This document shows positions 1-11,311 of a stretch of DNA of 64,000 nucleotides, in pieces; the first letter of the stretch is position 1, and every line of letters starts with the position of its first letter. The stretch lies in the NCBI GenBank assembly GCA_022496205.1, contig WTXD01000045.1, forward strand, positions 124,001 through 188,000, in the 5' to 3' direction. The notes beneath the pieces were generated by a model, which saw only the letters and a list, made by a program, of their open reading frames with translations, was not told the DNA's origin and did no database searches. This stretch comes from Gloeopeniophorella convolvens (Eukaryota; Basidiomycota; Agaricomycetes; Russulales). A program made the position numbers and the translations under genes.

Positions 1-1498
1 GGCGAGGTGCTTGGAAAACAAAAGGACGGACATTGTCGTACTGATATTCTGTGTCGGGCTTAGGGATCAGAGTAGGTTGTCGGACGTAGAGTGAATAGGC
101 GCACAGGTGGGCAAGCAACGCTCACTGACGACGGGTCTGCCGCCGGTTGGTGTTCACTGCTTCCCTTTGAGTGAGAATCCTGGAAATTGTGATGAGGGAG
201 AGAGAGCATGACTCGGGTACGACACAACGTTACCTTGGAAGCTGCGATCGTCTGATTGAGGCTGGCCCGGAAGTCTTTCCAGCGTGCAACGTCGTCGTCA
301 CCAACGCGGCCGGTCTTCCGTGCCTTATCCGCGCGCTGCACCTCATCCAACCAAAATCGTTCATGGCGGTGTGACAGCGCCGATCTCTCTGAGCGCGCTG
401 TCGACCTCGTTCATGATCCCCGTGTCTTGTGGGAGCGGTTCAGGCGAAACTGTTGTGTGCACCTAGTGAGATATGTCGCTTCGGAAGTCCTTCGAATCCT
501 CACCTGTTCTCAGGATGTCCTCCACAGGACCCGCTATCTCGCTCTCAAATGACTTGAGTAGTTCTCTGGCGTGCGTGTGTCGTTCCTTCGCCATGTCCAA
601 TCTCTTCTCCAGTGTGTCGAGAAACTCCTCCTGGCCCATGACCGTTGACGAGATGTCCAGCAGATATTGGTTGGCATAGTCTGTGGTGAGCTGCAAGAAT
701 TCGATGTAGCGTCCCTGCTGCTTCTTGAAGCTATTCCGTAGCGTATGGACCTGCCTCTCTACCTCATGTCGACGGTCAGGTGGCGCACTCGACGCAAGCC
801 CTCGAAGCCTATCAATAAGTCCCGAGAGTCGGACCATGTTCCGATGCCAAGAGTCCAATGTCTTGGATTTGAGGAAATACCATTCTTCATTGAAATGCAC
901 TGCAGGGCCGCTGCCGGGGCACGATGAGCAGCAGCCTCAACGAGCCGAAGGAGGCCTACCCCTCTAACATCCGCCAGTACTTTGGATCATTGAACTTGTG
1001 CAAACGGGGGATGTCAACAGAGATGCGTCGGTGTATTTCATCCTAGGGAGGGAAATGTTGTGTGAGAATGTGTCCGGAACCGCTATTGGTCATGACACGC
1101 AGAAACCCGAATGACCGCGCTGGAAGACCATCTGTCCTAGCGACACATTCGAAATAAAACAGAAGAGCAGGAACCTGCCAGCCAATGGCGGAACGAAGAG
1201 GGGACGAGACGTACCCAATTCCATTGCCGTTCACGACACTCTTCCAGGAAATACCAAATGTTCATGGATCTGGCTGAGTGCTGCGAGTCGAGTCGCCACT
1301 GTCTCCGCCGCAATTGATATTGTCGTTTCAGCATTTCGTAATGCTCATCTATTCCTTGTATCTCGTCGTAGGTTCGTAGTCGCTTCTCCCGCATGCGCCA
1401 CAAAAGGAACTAGAATACACCATGTCTCAGTTGTGACCGAAATTAGGTTCATCAACCCATGCGTGGCCGACAGTTCTTACCGGATTATACCACACCAT
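1..1498 (-). pseudogene. Family X copy 1, partial at window edge, frameshifted
   Basis: This is a copy of an unrecognised multi-exon family found four times in the array. On the minus strand a small exon (around 980-1000) ends in a WRM motif after a HKF-D-P-YW segment, followed by the coiled-coil-rich exon (about 915-525, with the conserved block YIEFLQL and GQEEFLDTLEKRLDMAKE) and a third exon around 250-450. The last exon begins near 50 and leaves the window. Compared with the copies at 8925 and 18171, two single-base deletions near 350-390 shift the third exon, in the region where intact copies read RRCHTAMN then FWLDEAQRA. I therefore call it a decayed copy, although a sequencing error is possible. 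The first exon and the start near 1498 are uncertain. No known domain is recognised. Confidence 0.55.
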
Positions 1499-1627
1499 AT
1501 CGAGCAGTTCCGTCACAGAGATATGTCAGGGTCGCGTATGCCAAAGAGCGATGTTGTGGAGGGGGGAAAGCCAGGAGAAGAGGGTCGAGGGTCGGGGTAA
1601 CTGGAAAGATGGTCGGAGATCTGCCGC

Positions 1628-1635
1628 CATTTATG
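1628..1635 (-). promoter_or_regulatory. TATA-like box of family X copy 1
   Basis: On the minus strand the sequence reads CATAAATG followed by GCGGCAGATC. The same block recurs upstream of X copies 2-4 at matching positions (11204, 20741, 25709), always a short distance before the first candidate ATG. Position and conservation suggest a core promoter; function is inferred. Confidence 0.4.
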
Positions 1636-1730
1636 CAGGACAGCATGAGGACAGTCTCGGGGAAGGCCGCGTTGAGGAGAGCCTGTGCGTATTAGACGCT
1701 CCTTGGCAGCAGGCGCACGGTTGTCAAGGG

Positions 1731-1747
1731 GCACCGCCAGGCGGTAC
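1731..1747. promoter_or_regulatory. Conserved palindrome, unit 0
   Basis: GCACCGCCAGGCGGTAC is a near-perfect palindrome with 7-base arms. Matching palindromes sit at 6914, 11295, 20843 and 25805, always between the X promoter and the pop5 start. A shared regulatory role for the divergent X and pop5 genes is inferred. Confidence 0.35.
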
Positions 1748-1749
1748 AT

Positions 1750-2470
1750 ATTGGTGTCTATGCAGTGCGTCAAGCTTCAAATGGCAAGAACCCTGCCAGC
1801 AAATGGCCCGCTCTTACTTGAGATGCACGTTGGTGCCGTCATTAGAGAGAGACCGGACCGTTGCGCGCGACGGGGTGCTGTATGAGTATGATCCCCAGCA
1901 CCGGTAAAACGACACGCAGGCCCTACAAAAAAGTGTCTGTCACGATCGTGGGGAAAGCCATGGACTAGAGAAGGAGAACAGAGCGTGGTGATCGTGGTCG
2001 AGCGGAAAGTTAACATACGTACTCAAGTAGCACGCGCGGCGGCCTGACAGGCCCGCAGGACAAGGTTGGGACAAGGTGGCAGTAACAAAGAATGACATCA
2101 TACACGTAATTGTCACGCATGTAACGCGTTCCCATCTTAATCGTAGCCATGGACACAAATACATGCAAATATGGAGTCTGGCACCATTATACTGTAAATA
2201 CATTTCTTCACTCTAGAGTCCATACCAGAACTACGAGAAGGTTATTACACGGAATACATTCTGGAGAGATTCGATGATACAGGGCGTCGATTTGAGCGAG
2301 ATATTGCAAGTACAAAAGCATGCGCCCCCGGCCGCGGTGCCACACGGCGCGACTCGTCAGAGCGGCAGGAAGCGGCAAAAGGCGGCGAAGAACTCAGTTG
2401 CATGATTTGCCACAAACGGCAGCGCTATTACGTAACACGAGCGACACCAGTGTCATCTGTGGTCGTGCCT
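1750..2470. other. Tail of repeat unit 0, lacking pop5
   Basis: From about 1750 to 2040 the sequence resembles the segment that precedes pop5 in the other units (compare 6930-7290): it shares the motif around GCGTGGTGATCG and the following run to the GTAGCAC block. The similarity stops near 2040, just where pop5 should follow, and unrelated DNA leads into the CR-type gene. No gene is supported in 2050-2470. Confidence 0.4.
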
Positions 2471-2480
2471 GAGGACATGC

Positions 2481-2487
2481 TATATAT
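2481..2487 (+). promoter_or_regulatory. TATA box for the CR-type gene
   Basis: TATATAT lies about 150-230 bases before the candidate start codons at 2635 and 2711. It is the only TATA-like run in the interval. Confidence 0.35.
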
Positions 2488-2710
2488 CTGCCGCTGCCGC
2501 TGAAAGCAGGTTGTGGCACATTTGCAAGTCGTCCTCCCTCTTTCCCTTCAACTACTACCCAGGCTGTAGCAGACACACACTATCTGCAACTTTTCTGCTA
2601 CCATCAGTTCTGAGACCTCAAGCTATCCTCTCCATGCAGGCTGCTGACGATCAGCGGCAGACGTTGGAGGACGCCCTAACCTGGCCGTTGCCGGGGAAGA
2701 GGCCAGCGAG

Positions 2711-5700
2711 ATGGTGCCGGACGACCTTTCCCATGAAGAGCATGAACGACTTGACAGAGACGAGCTTCTCATCCTCACGATAGATGCGTTCAACAGCCTC
2801 CATGCAATCAACCAACCAACTCTTATGGCCGCGCGCGCCATCCTCACACTAGTTGTCACCAAGTGCGGTCTGTTAGACAAGAGATATAGCATCAGCAGCG
2901 AGAAGGATTCAAAAGACGACGTAACGCAACTCTTCGAGAGGCACCCGTGGCTCGTATCTCTGGTGCAGGAGTGCTGTGTAACTCGGACCGCTCGTAAATT
3001 GCGTCTTCTCAGTGAGCTGCACGCCTGCATTGTTTGTACTCTGAACCGTGCTGACATGTTCGTATCTCATCAAGAAATCCTCCGCAAGCCAGCTGTCACT
3101 CCTCCCCAAGATGACACCGAAGAGGAGAAGCGGAGTAGACTTGTTGTAATTGTCCACTCGGAGTGCCGCTAATCAACCTTTAGTGGTCTTGGAATCTTGG
3201 GATCTTCAATATCAAGGAAACGCCACACATGTGCTTCTCGACATCATCTCAGACTACCTCAGAACGGATAGGAACAATTACGCCCCACTCGCGAGCATCA
3301 TAAATTCCTCCGGGACAGGCAAGTCGCGCATGATCGACGAGTTGGCGAAGACAATCATCAGTGTGCCGATGTGTCTACGGGACGCGGGGTCCAAAGGTCT
3401 GCGAGTCTCCAGCCTATCTACACGCCAATGAGGTCTGATGGTGTGGAAAGGGTTTCCACCGGCCGACGATGATCTCCGCAGCTGGCTAGTTCCGCGCCAG
3501 ACTGATCGAGAAGAGACAGAAAGGAGGCTGCACGGTTTTCTGCACTCTCTCCTAGAGGTCACATTGCAGAGATTGAAGGAGATGGAGTCCTCGCAAGGTA
3601 CCCGCCGTGTCGTGTACTTTTGTGGCTTCTGTTTGCTGAATGGCTTTCAGGCGTGGTGGAAATGCTCGAGGTCGCTGGCAAGACTTGGACTGTGGACGAT
3701 ATGCTGGCTGGGAAGTACAAAGCTTCAGAACAATCAGAGTGTCAGAACGTAGTTGCGTTCTTCATCAGGCGCCAAGAACGCCTCGCGTCTACTTTTCGTG
3801 AGCTCATGACCCACGGGCAAGCGTTCGGCAGTGCAAATGATTATCGAAGGAAATTCTTCAAGGACGTAATCTCCGGAGCGAATAAGGTACGTCTCGGTAG
3901 CACCGTATGCTACCGATGTCGACTTAGTTGGCTATGTCAGTTCGCCGCCGAGAGCGAGCGAGTTCAGACGCAGAGAGGAAGAGCTAGGGGTCGTGCGAGC
4001 CAATCGAGCCCCGTGAGATACAGGGTTTCTTCTGATGGTCGGTGGCACTGTAGGGAACGTTCTTGACTATCACTTCTCACATCTATTCTCCAGGGGACAT
4101 CAGACAGGCGGGGAATAGGTTGAATGAATTCATCTACCCCACCAAAGTCTTGGGAAGACAATCCACAGACAGAACCGCACCTCGGCGACCGATTCTTATC
4201 CTCGCGTTCGATGAGTCACATGGGCTCACTGAGAGCGCGATGGACGACGAGTGGTCTGTCTTTTCTGAGTTGCGCCGTGCGCTCCGACAGGCTGCGCACG
4301 TTCCCATTTTTTCTCTCTTTCTCGCGACGGGAGGGAAGTTCCGTCGATTCTCCCCAGAGCTTTCATTGGATCCCTCCAATCGTATCTCTGGCCAAGAGTT
4401 CTCTGTGTTGCCCCCGATCACCGAGACAGGCTTCGATGTACTCGCATATGTCGCATACGAAGGCGTTATCACGTTAAGCCGAGTCACCGACCTTGATTGG
4501 ATGTGCCATTTGGGTCGGCCCCTGTAAGATCTCTCGCCTCTATGCGTCTCGGTGCATGCTCAACCGTCTCTGGCAGATTTGGCTCCCTATTTGATTCCGC
4601 GAACGCGGACACACCGCCCGATCACATCCAAAACCTCGCAAAGCACAAGATACTTGGTGGCCGGTTCACGGTGGCCCAGATCATGCGTCAACAGTTGGGT
4701 GGGTTACCGACTATCGGCGACTGCGTTCTGGCTTCCGTTGCCATACGATTCGCACTGGAGTTCAATCCTACAACTGCGTGGCAACGCCACTCTGTGCTCA
4801 AACTGGTCGAGCGACACATGCGACTGTGCATCTCCGCAACATCGGGCTTCGAAGCGCTGTCCACTACATCCAGCTCGGAGCCGATCCTCGCGGAGGCAGC
4901 GCTCGAAATCCTTTCTGAAACGCACGAGAGCCCTGTGCGACACCTTGCAGGTCGACTTGACGTTCCCTTTATCGACCGTGGAAATCGAGGCGAGCTTGCC
5001 GCATTGCTCATTCTCATGGCAGCGCGAGACAAGGCCGCTCGCATGAAAGGGACCCGGGATATCTCTCTGTGCGAGTTTCTCGAGGCATTGATGCCGGCCT
5101 CCGCGTATGCGCAACTGAAGGACGCCCTCCCGGTACTCTGTTGCACCAAGGCCGAAAACAAGCCGCTCCTGAAGGCATTCAAGAAGAGTCGCGTATGGTT
5201 CAATCACGTCATCAAGATTCATGATTTCAAAATGCTCAGCTCGCACGAACTGTGGAAGTTTATGACGCGTGGCGCGATGATACTGTGCGCAACCAATCAA
5301 GTCGCTGTCGATATCGTGATCCCGTTCTGCTACTCTGGCAATGTCCTTTCACGCAAGACAGTGTCCGCGATTCTCATCCAGGTCAAGAATGCCGACAGTT
5401 ACGGACAGAATCCAAGAGATTCTCTATTCCACAATATGAACCCTTTCGCCGGAGGCATCCAGATGTACAAGGCAGGTGAAACTCCACTGCCATTCATCCG
5501 GATGGTGTTCGCTCTCGCCTCGCAAGAGTCAGCTGTGAAGATCATAGAACCCACGCGCGGTTCTGATCGATTTGTCGATCCCTTCACTCCGTACGACATA
5601 TGGTTTGCAGGAATGGCGCCAGAAACATTCCCAGTCGTCGGCAATGAACAGAATGAGTACAAAGTCATCCTGCAAAGATCCCTCCCCAACGCGAACGCCG

Positions 5701-5843
5701 CATACAGTTCCTCCGATCCAGGAGCTAGCCAACAAGTCAATGATGCTAGAGAAAATATCAGACGCAACTCCGCACCATTGTGCGAACCGAAAGCTGCTCA
5801 CAACACGAAGTACGTGACGTTGGAAGAGATTGCGGCCCAGTAA
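2711..5843 (+). CDS. CR-type P-loop NTPase with C-terminal REase-like nuclease domain
   Basis: The protein matches the layout of a basidiomycete family I associate with Crinkler-RHS-type (CR) effectors: a helical N-terminus, a P-loop NTPase and a restriction-endonuclease-like domain. Visible motifs are the Walker A loop SSGTGKSRMIDELAK (near 3310), the FPPADD block (near 3455), a Walker B hhhhDE in ILILAFDESHGL (near 4200), the HLGRPL block (near 4510), RGNRGELAALL (near 4980), and the nuclease-type pair VDIVIPF then ILIQVKNA (near 5305-5390), which fits a D-x(n)-Q-x-K core. Introns at about 3598-3650, 3889-4092 and 4525-4576 join in frame. The stretches around 3140-3180 (phase mismatch) and 3390-3430 (in-frame stop unless a very short intron is removed) are unresolved, so the gene may be damaged there. 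Whether it is secreted, nuclear or mobile cannot be told from the sequence. Confidence 0.6.
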
Positions 5844-5899
5844 GGTGAGTATGATGGGGAGGTTCTAGGCGGGGAAGGGGAGGGGGGACTATCAGCATA

Positions 5900-6900
5900 G
5901 ATAACTCAGGTTACCCATAGTATCACCCAGGTTTGGTTCGCGGTAACAACGGCTCGTAGGATGTTCTGAGAACATCGCTCTATGTAGTAGGCACTGTAGA
6001 TTGCGCAAGGTGGGTGTACGAGCTTGAGTGCAGTGCGCCGGTGCCAAGAGTCCAACATCGCGATTTTGAAGAGATGCCACTCTTCCTTGTACTGCACGGC
6101 ACCGCTGCCGGCGCACGATGAGCAGCAGCTTTGGTGAGCCGAATAAGACTTACCCCGCTATTATTCGCCAATACCTCGGATCGTCGAACTTGTGCCGACG
6201 GGGACTGTCAACAGAAGTGCGCGAATAATCAAAAACCTAGTAGAGAGGGAGATGTCTGTGAGAATAGGTCTGGTCTCGAACAAGCCGTACGTCCTAGCGA
6301 TACGGCCGTGGTAAAACAGTAAAGTGGGTCGCTAACCACCAGCACGGAAAGGCGACGCTAATAATTAGGGAACAGACGTGTACCAAATACATTTGCAATA
6401 TGCGACAAGGGGGGTGATGTCACGTTCTGGGGCCAAATGCCACGGCAATTGACGTCGCCGCATCAATATCTGTGCTTGCTCCTTGATTCGTTGTCGACCC
6501 TCTGTGTTCCACTACTGAGGCATTCGTCGTGGCCCCGTGTATATAGGCAGCTCACCCATGCCATCCAATTCACAATCACAAATAATGCAGGAATCACCAT
6601 CTCTCCACTTGCAAATAGAATCAGGTTCATCCACCCATGCGCAGCTGATAGTTCCCACCACATCACACTTCATATTGTGTAATTTGAGAGTGGATTGATA
6701 TGGGTTCGTAGATGCCAAAACAAGATGTTGGAGAGAGGGGGGAGCTGGGGGAAGAGAGTCCAAGGTCGGGGTAACTCGCGTGGGGAAAGGTGGCAAGAGA
6801 TCGGCCTCCATTTAAGTATACAGGATAGCACACAGTCTCAGGAATGCTGTGCTGAACCGGTGAGTTTAGGGGTGTTAGACCCTCCTTCACAGAAGGCGCA
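5900..6900 (-). pseudogene. 5' fragment of family X (copy 1b)
   Basis: The minus strand repeats the 5' half of family X: a first-exon-like segment around 6560-6640 (containing AWVDEPDSI), intron-like DNA, the small exon near 6170-6190, and the beginning of the coiled-coil exon (EEW then LDSWHR, 6040-6100). Similarity ends near 6030, where intact copies continue with RNM-RLSG. The rest of the gene is missing; the CR-type gene lies immediately downstream of the break on this strand, so its arrival or a later deletion probably removed it. Confidence 0.5.
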
Positions 6901-6913
6901 CGCCTATCGAGGG

Positions 6914-6930
6914 GCACCGCCATGCGGTGC
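6914..6930. promoter_or_regulatory. Conserved palindrome, unit 1
   Basis: GCACCGCCATGCGGTGC is a perfect 7-base-arm palindrome about 460 bases before the pop5 copy 1 start, matching those in the other units. Confidence 0.35.
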
Positions 6931-7386
6931 TTACTATCTGTGTCTATGCAAGTGCTTCAAGAGTCGATTGAGGCGGAAGACTCGTTGACCGGGTAGCGCT
7001 AAAGGCGCCTGCCACTCCAATCAGACACGCGAGTGCTGCATTGCAGCTACCGCGTGGGTGCGTGTCAGCAGATGCTCCACTCCCACTTGAGATGCGCATT
7101 GGTGCCGTCATTGAAGAGAGGCTGCACAAGCCGGGGTGTCGCGCGCGACGCCCAGGTTCCACAAGGAAAGTGTCCATCATGGTCATGGGGCGAGCCTTGA
7201 GCCAGAGAAAGAGAACAAAGCGTGGTGATCGCCGTGGTTGAGTGGAAAATTCACATACGCCGCGTAGCACCTCGTAGCATGCGGAGAGTCTGTAAAAAGA
7301 AAAACACACGCGCGCGTGCACGGCGGCTAGGCCTTGCGGCGACCAACCCGTTCGTCTTCACTACTACCACCCGCGCGCCCTGCACA

Positions 7387-8200
7387 ATGGTCCGATTCAA
7401 AGTAAGCCCTCCCTCCCTCCCCTCCCCTCTTCCTCACACCCTAACAAATCCCTCCTAGAACCGCTGGCTCCTCGTCGAATTCCTCCCCACCTCCCAGCCC
7501 CCCACGGCATCACCACCACCACTGCCAAGGGCCTCCTCACAGCCCTCCGCACCAGCGCCCTCGGCGCCTGCCTCGCAATAAAATACTTCGCGCCCGCGAC
7601 GCGCCTCGCCATCGTGCGCGTCACGCGCGCCGCGGTGCGCACCGCGCATGCGGCGCTGGCGCTGCTGTCGGTGCTCGGTGGCGCGCGCGTCGTGCCGCAT
7701 GTGCTGCGCGTGTCCGGTGCGCGCCCCTCCCCCCCTTTTGTGTTTTTGGTTGGTTTAGGTGCTGAGATGTGCGTGTGGCCCCAGGGACGCTGAGGCATAC
7801 GCAGCGCTAGTCTCGGTTCCAGCCGTTCACAGAGCGGAACCACCATGGCTTTTTTCAGGAACAAGTACAGATTCAAAAGTAGATCTACCAATCACCGTCC
7901 CACCCATTTGATCCCATCAACTCGATACCCCCGAAGGGGGTTTAAGCCATGGTGGTTCCGCTCTGTGAACGTCTGGGAACGAGACTAACGCAGCGCGCGG
8001 CGGTCGAGTGGAACCGCGCGGCGGTGGCGCGGGTGCGCGCGGGCGGTGGCGGGGTGTACGGTGCGTTGCGTTGTGTCGCGCTGGCCCGATAGGTGTTGCG
8101 TTGCTCACGCGCTCGCTGCGCAGGACCGGGCGCAGGCTTCAGCGCGAGCGCGGCGCTGCTTGAGGCGAGCACACGCGAGATCGAAGCGCTGCAGGACTAG
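7387..8200 (+). pseudogene. POP5: pop5 copy 1, disrupted
   Basis: Exon 1 is MVRFK, followed by a GT-AG intron and the NRWLLVEF start of exon 2, which is diagnostic of the Pop5/Rpp14 subunit of RNase P and RNase MRP. Three lesions are visible. Exon 2 is frameshifted after LPTS, and a run of about 33 bases (the segment encoding AHFGDTGWG in intact copies) is missing. A 180 bp inverted-repeat element sits in exon 3 (7808-7987). The last exon, ending in REIEALQD, survives up to the stop at 8198. It is clearly nonfunctional as a Pop5 protein gene. Confidence 0.85.
7808..7987. mobile_element. 180 bp MITE-like element, 9 bp target duplication
   Basis: The two ends are inverted repeats of about 43 bases: the left end begins TAGTCTCGGTTCCAG and the right end is its near-complement (GGGAACGAGACTA), with the inner arms matching through AGCGGAACCACCATGGCTT. 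The flanks carry a direct repeat ACGCAGCGC (7799-7807 and 7988-7996). Intact pop5 copies have a single uninterrupted version of this site. The 9 bp duplication and long terminal inverted repeats suit a nonautonomous Mutator-like element. There is no coding capacity. Confidence 0.85.
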
Positions 8201-8252
8201 CACTGCCGCAAAACATACAAAACCTCTATAGCAAAACACCTCTGCACACATG

Positions 8253-8695
8253 TGCTACAGCTTCGCCCGCGCGAACTGCACCCCGCCACCACCGCCGCCC
8301 CCCGCGCCGCTCGACAGGCGCGCGCTGCTTGACCATCGTGCGCTCCCCGCTCCACGCGCATTCCTCCCGCACGGCGCCCTTCGCCCACTCTACCACCGCA
8401 CGCACGAGCCGCTCGGGTTCTTCCCTCGTATACCCCGCGCACATACACGCGCGCATGCGCGCGGCGTCGCGCGGGACCGTCGGCCACGTGATCGCGCGCG
8501 CAGCCCGCGGCGTGCGCAGCAGGGTGATCGGCATTGCGCGCGCGGCGGGAGCGCGAAGAGGAGCGCCGGAAGGCGCGCCGCGTGCAGCGAGGTGAGGAGG
8601 TACGTCGCGTTGGCTAAAGCCTATGCCGCGAGCTGCGCGCGCGGGCATGGGCGTCAGCGGCGATATGCATGCGCGGGGGCGGGAGGGGATGTTAG
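8253..8695 (-). pseudogene. BioF-like 3' fragment A
   Basis: The segment matches the last exon of the complete BioF-like gene at 27025-28494, starting at the equivalent stop codon about 50 bases beyond the pop5 copy 1 stop. It includes the region equivalent to the helix around AIAWPTVPRDAARMRACMCAG, and the QALANATHLL region in degraded form. Similarity ends near 8695, where DNA found downstream of X genes (GTCTTGCAGTGTTCAT) begins. The catalytic lysine region is absent, so this is a remnant. Confidence 0.7.
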
Positions 8696-8924
8696 CGCCA
8701 GTCGTCTTGCAGTGTTCATCAGTGCATGCGCTCATCATACATGTCAGTGTTTCAAATTTCGATATTCAATGGCCAACTGGTGCATAGAGTAATATACAGG
8801 GGTGAGGCAATCCATCGTCGTGCGACTCGAGGGCCGGGGGGAGGAGGGGGGGTCAAGGGTGTACATACAGTCTTCGTCAAGTTCGTCAGGGGGTACGTGA
8901 GTGCAAGCCCGGGTGTAGTGTTTA

Positions 8925-11123
8925 TCAGTGGATAACGAGATGGCGGATGCCTCGAGCCATCGAGCGCAGGAAACCAGGAAGCCTGCCACCACGTGCGGGC
9001 GAGGCATCCTTCGTCTGGTCGCCATTCATGACAACCTCCAGCGCCCTGTCCAGCGCATCATTCCTCTCCGACCACACGCGCTTCATTTTCTTCAGTTGGG
9101 CCGGTGTCAGCCCGGACGGTATCGCATCGACCTCATCCGGCGCTGCCATCCATGAAGCGGCCGTGTCGAGGAGCGTGCACAGCTTGTTGTCCAGCTTGCG
9201 TAGCAGTGATATAGACTCGGCGTAGACGAGGGAGGACTTGCGCGTGCCGGCAGAGATGACAGAATCGTCGTGCGCAGCGTCGAGCGCGGCCGGGGGCGCG
9301 TCGTAAACTTCATATCTGAGCTGCCCCATGCGGTTGCGCAGGCCTTGTAGATCCTTCACATGGGACGATACCAGCTTGGAGACGGCGACGCTACCGCACG
9401 CAGTGACCGTGTCTCCGTACTCGGCGCATCTCCGAAAGAAACCGATGCACAACTCGATGTTCCCCTGGAATTTCGACTGCACGTGGAGAATCTTCCGAAT
9501 GGCCATCCCTTGCAGGCTGCCCCTCAGTGCTTCGATGGAGCTGCACAGGCGCATGCGGGACAGCGCGTTGAAGGCGAGGTGCACGGCGAACAACAGGGCG
9601 GGCACTATCGCACTGATATTCTGTGTCGGGCTAGGGCATCAGAGTAGGCCGCCGAATGTAGGATGAATAGACGCACAAGTGGGCGAGCAGCGCTCAGCGG
9701 CGGGTCTGCCAGTGATTGATGTTCACTGCTCCCCTTTGAGTGAAGATCCTGGAAATTCCCATGAGGGAGAGAGAACAGAACTCGAGGGCGACGCCACGCT
9801 ACCTTGGAAGACGCGATTGCCTGGTTGAAGCTGACCCGGAAGCCTTTCCAGCGTGCGACATCGTCGTCACCGAGGCGGCCGGTCTTGAGCGCTTTATCTG
9901 CGCGCTGCGCCTCGTCGAGCCAGAAATTGTTCATGGCGATGTGACAGCGTCGAATCTCGGTGAGCACACTGTCGACCTCGTTCACGATGCCTGTGTCTGG
10001 TGGCAGCGGTTCAGACAAAACTGCCGTGTGCACTCAATGAGATTTCGCTTCGGCAAGTTCTTCGAACCCTCACCTGTTTTCAGGATGTCCTCCACAGGAC
10101 CCGCGATCTCGCTCCTATACGAATCTTGCAATACGACAGCTTGCGTATGCAGTTCCTTCGCCATGTCCAATCTCTTCTCCAATGTGTCGAGGAACTCCTC
10201 CTGGCCGATGATCGTTGAAGACATGTCCAGCAGAAACTTGTTGGCATAGTCTCTGCTGAGCTGCAGGAACTCGATATAACGCTCCTGCTGCTTCTTCAAG
10301 CTGCTCCACAGCACGTTAACCTGCCGATTTATTCCGGGTTGACGGTCTGGAGGGGCACTGGATGCAAGCTTTTCAAGCAGACCGATAACCCCGGAAAGCC
10401 GGGTCATGTTCCGAAGCCACGAGTCCAATTTCTTGACATTGCGGACCTTCCACTTCGAATCGTAGTGCACTACGCTGCGGGAACACGATGAACAACAGCT
10501 TCAATGAACCGAATGAGACTTACTCCTCTATCATTCGCCAGTACCTTGGATCGTCGAACTTATGTAGACGGGGGATATCAACAGGGGTGCGCCGCGGAGG
10601 GTCTTTGACAACCTAGGGGAGGGGGTGTTTGTGAGAATCTGTCTGGGAACACTGTTGAATGATGGTGTGCAGAGGCTCGGACAGGCCGCGCTGGAGGACC
10701 ATACATCCTAGCAATACTTACATTCGAAACGGGACAACAAAGTGGATTGCCAACCACTGGCACGAAAAGACGAGGTTGATTAGGGACGGAACGTACCACC
10801 GGATTCGGCGACCAGGGGAAGAATTCAGCCTCAGGTTCGGCGGGTGAGAGCAGGCTATTGGTAAAGGGTTGGGGCAGGAAATGGTCGGGCTCGTCCCATT
10901 CTTGTCGAGTATCTGTTCTCCACTGCGAGATCTCTGGGTACTCAATGGGGTAAGACCATACTTGTCGATCCTCTACGGTTCTCCACTGTGGACTCTCTGG
11001 GTGCTCGCTGGGGAAGGACCACATTTGCCCCTCCTCCGCGAACTCTTCGAAAGTAAATAGATCCGAGAAATTGGGTTCATCAATCCAGGCATCCATCCCC
11101 GCACGGCCGGTGGTTCTCTCCAT
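8925..11123 (-). CDS. Family X copy 2, coiled-coil protein of unknown function
   Basis: This copy appears intact. Reading from the 5' end: a first exon with start MERTTGRAGM at 11123 and acidic/aromatic imperfect repeats (QMWSFPSEHPE and QVWSYPIEYPE); a small exon ending in the conserved RLHKFDDPRYWRMI motif near 10530-10565; a coiled-coil exon (about 10460-10070) with KKQQERYIEFLQLSRDYANK and GQEEFLDTLEKRLDMAKEL; an exon with VLSEPLPPDTG and NNFWLDEAQRADKALK (about 10015-9810); a short exon (about 9765-9700); and a final exon (9616-8925) that is all-helical in appearance, with LQGMAIRKILHVQSKFQGN and a C-terminal Arg-rich GFLRSMARGIRHLVIH. Joins keep frame, for example at 10074/10015. I recognise no known domain, signal peptide or membrane segment. 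Confidence 0.65.
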
Positions 11124-11203
11124 TGGAGAAGGGAGAGCGCCAGGGGAAGAGAGTAAAAGGTCGGGGCACTTTGCGTCAGGAAATATGGCAAGAGATCTGC
11201 CGC

Positions 11204-11211
11204 CATTTATG
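11204..11211 (-). promoter_or_regulatory. TATA-like box of family X copy 2
   Basis: CATAAATG on the minus strand lies about 80 bases before the proposed start at 11123 and is part of a block (GCATAAATGGCGGCAGATC) shared with copy 1. Confidence 0.45.
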
Positions 11212-11294
11212 CAGGACAGCACGGGGACAGTGTCGGGAAAGGCTGTGCTGAGGGGTTCGACCATCCTCTGCGATAGGCACACGCCTGTCAAGGG

Positions 11295-11311
11295 GCACCG
11301 CCAAGCGGTGC
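11295..11311. promoter_or_regulatory. Conserved palindrome, unit 2
   Basis: GCACCGCCAAGCGGTGC has two perfect 7-base arms. It lies between the X copy 2 promoter and pop5 copy 2. Confidence 0.4.
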
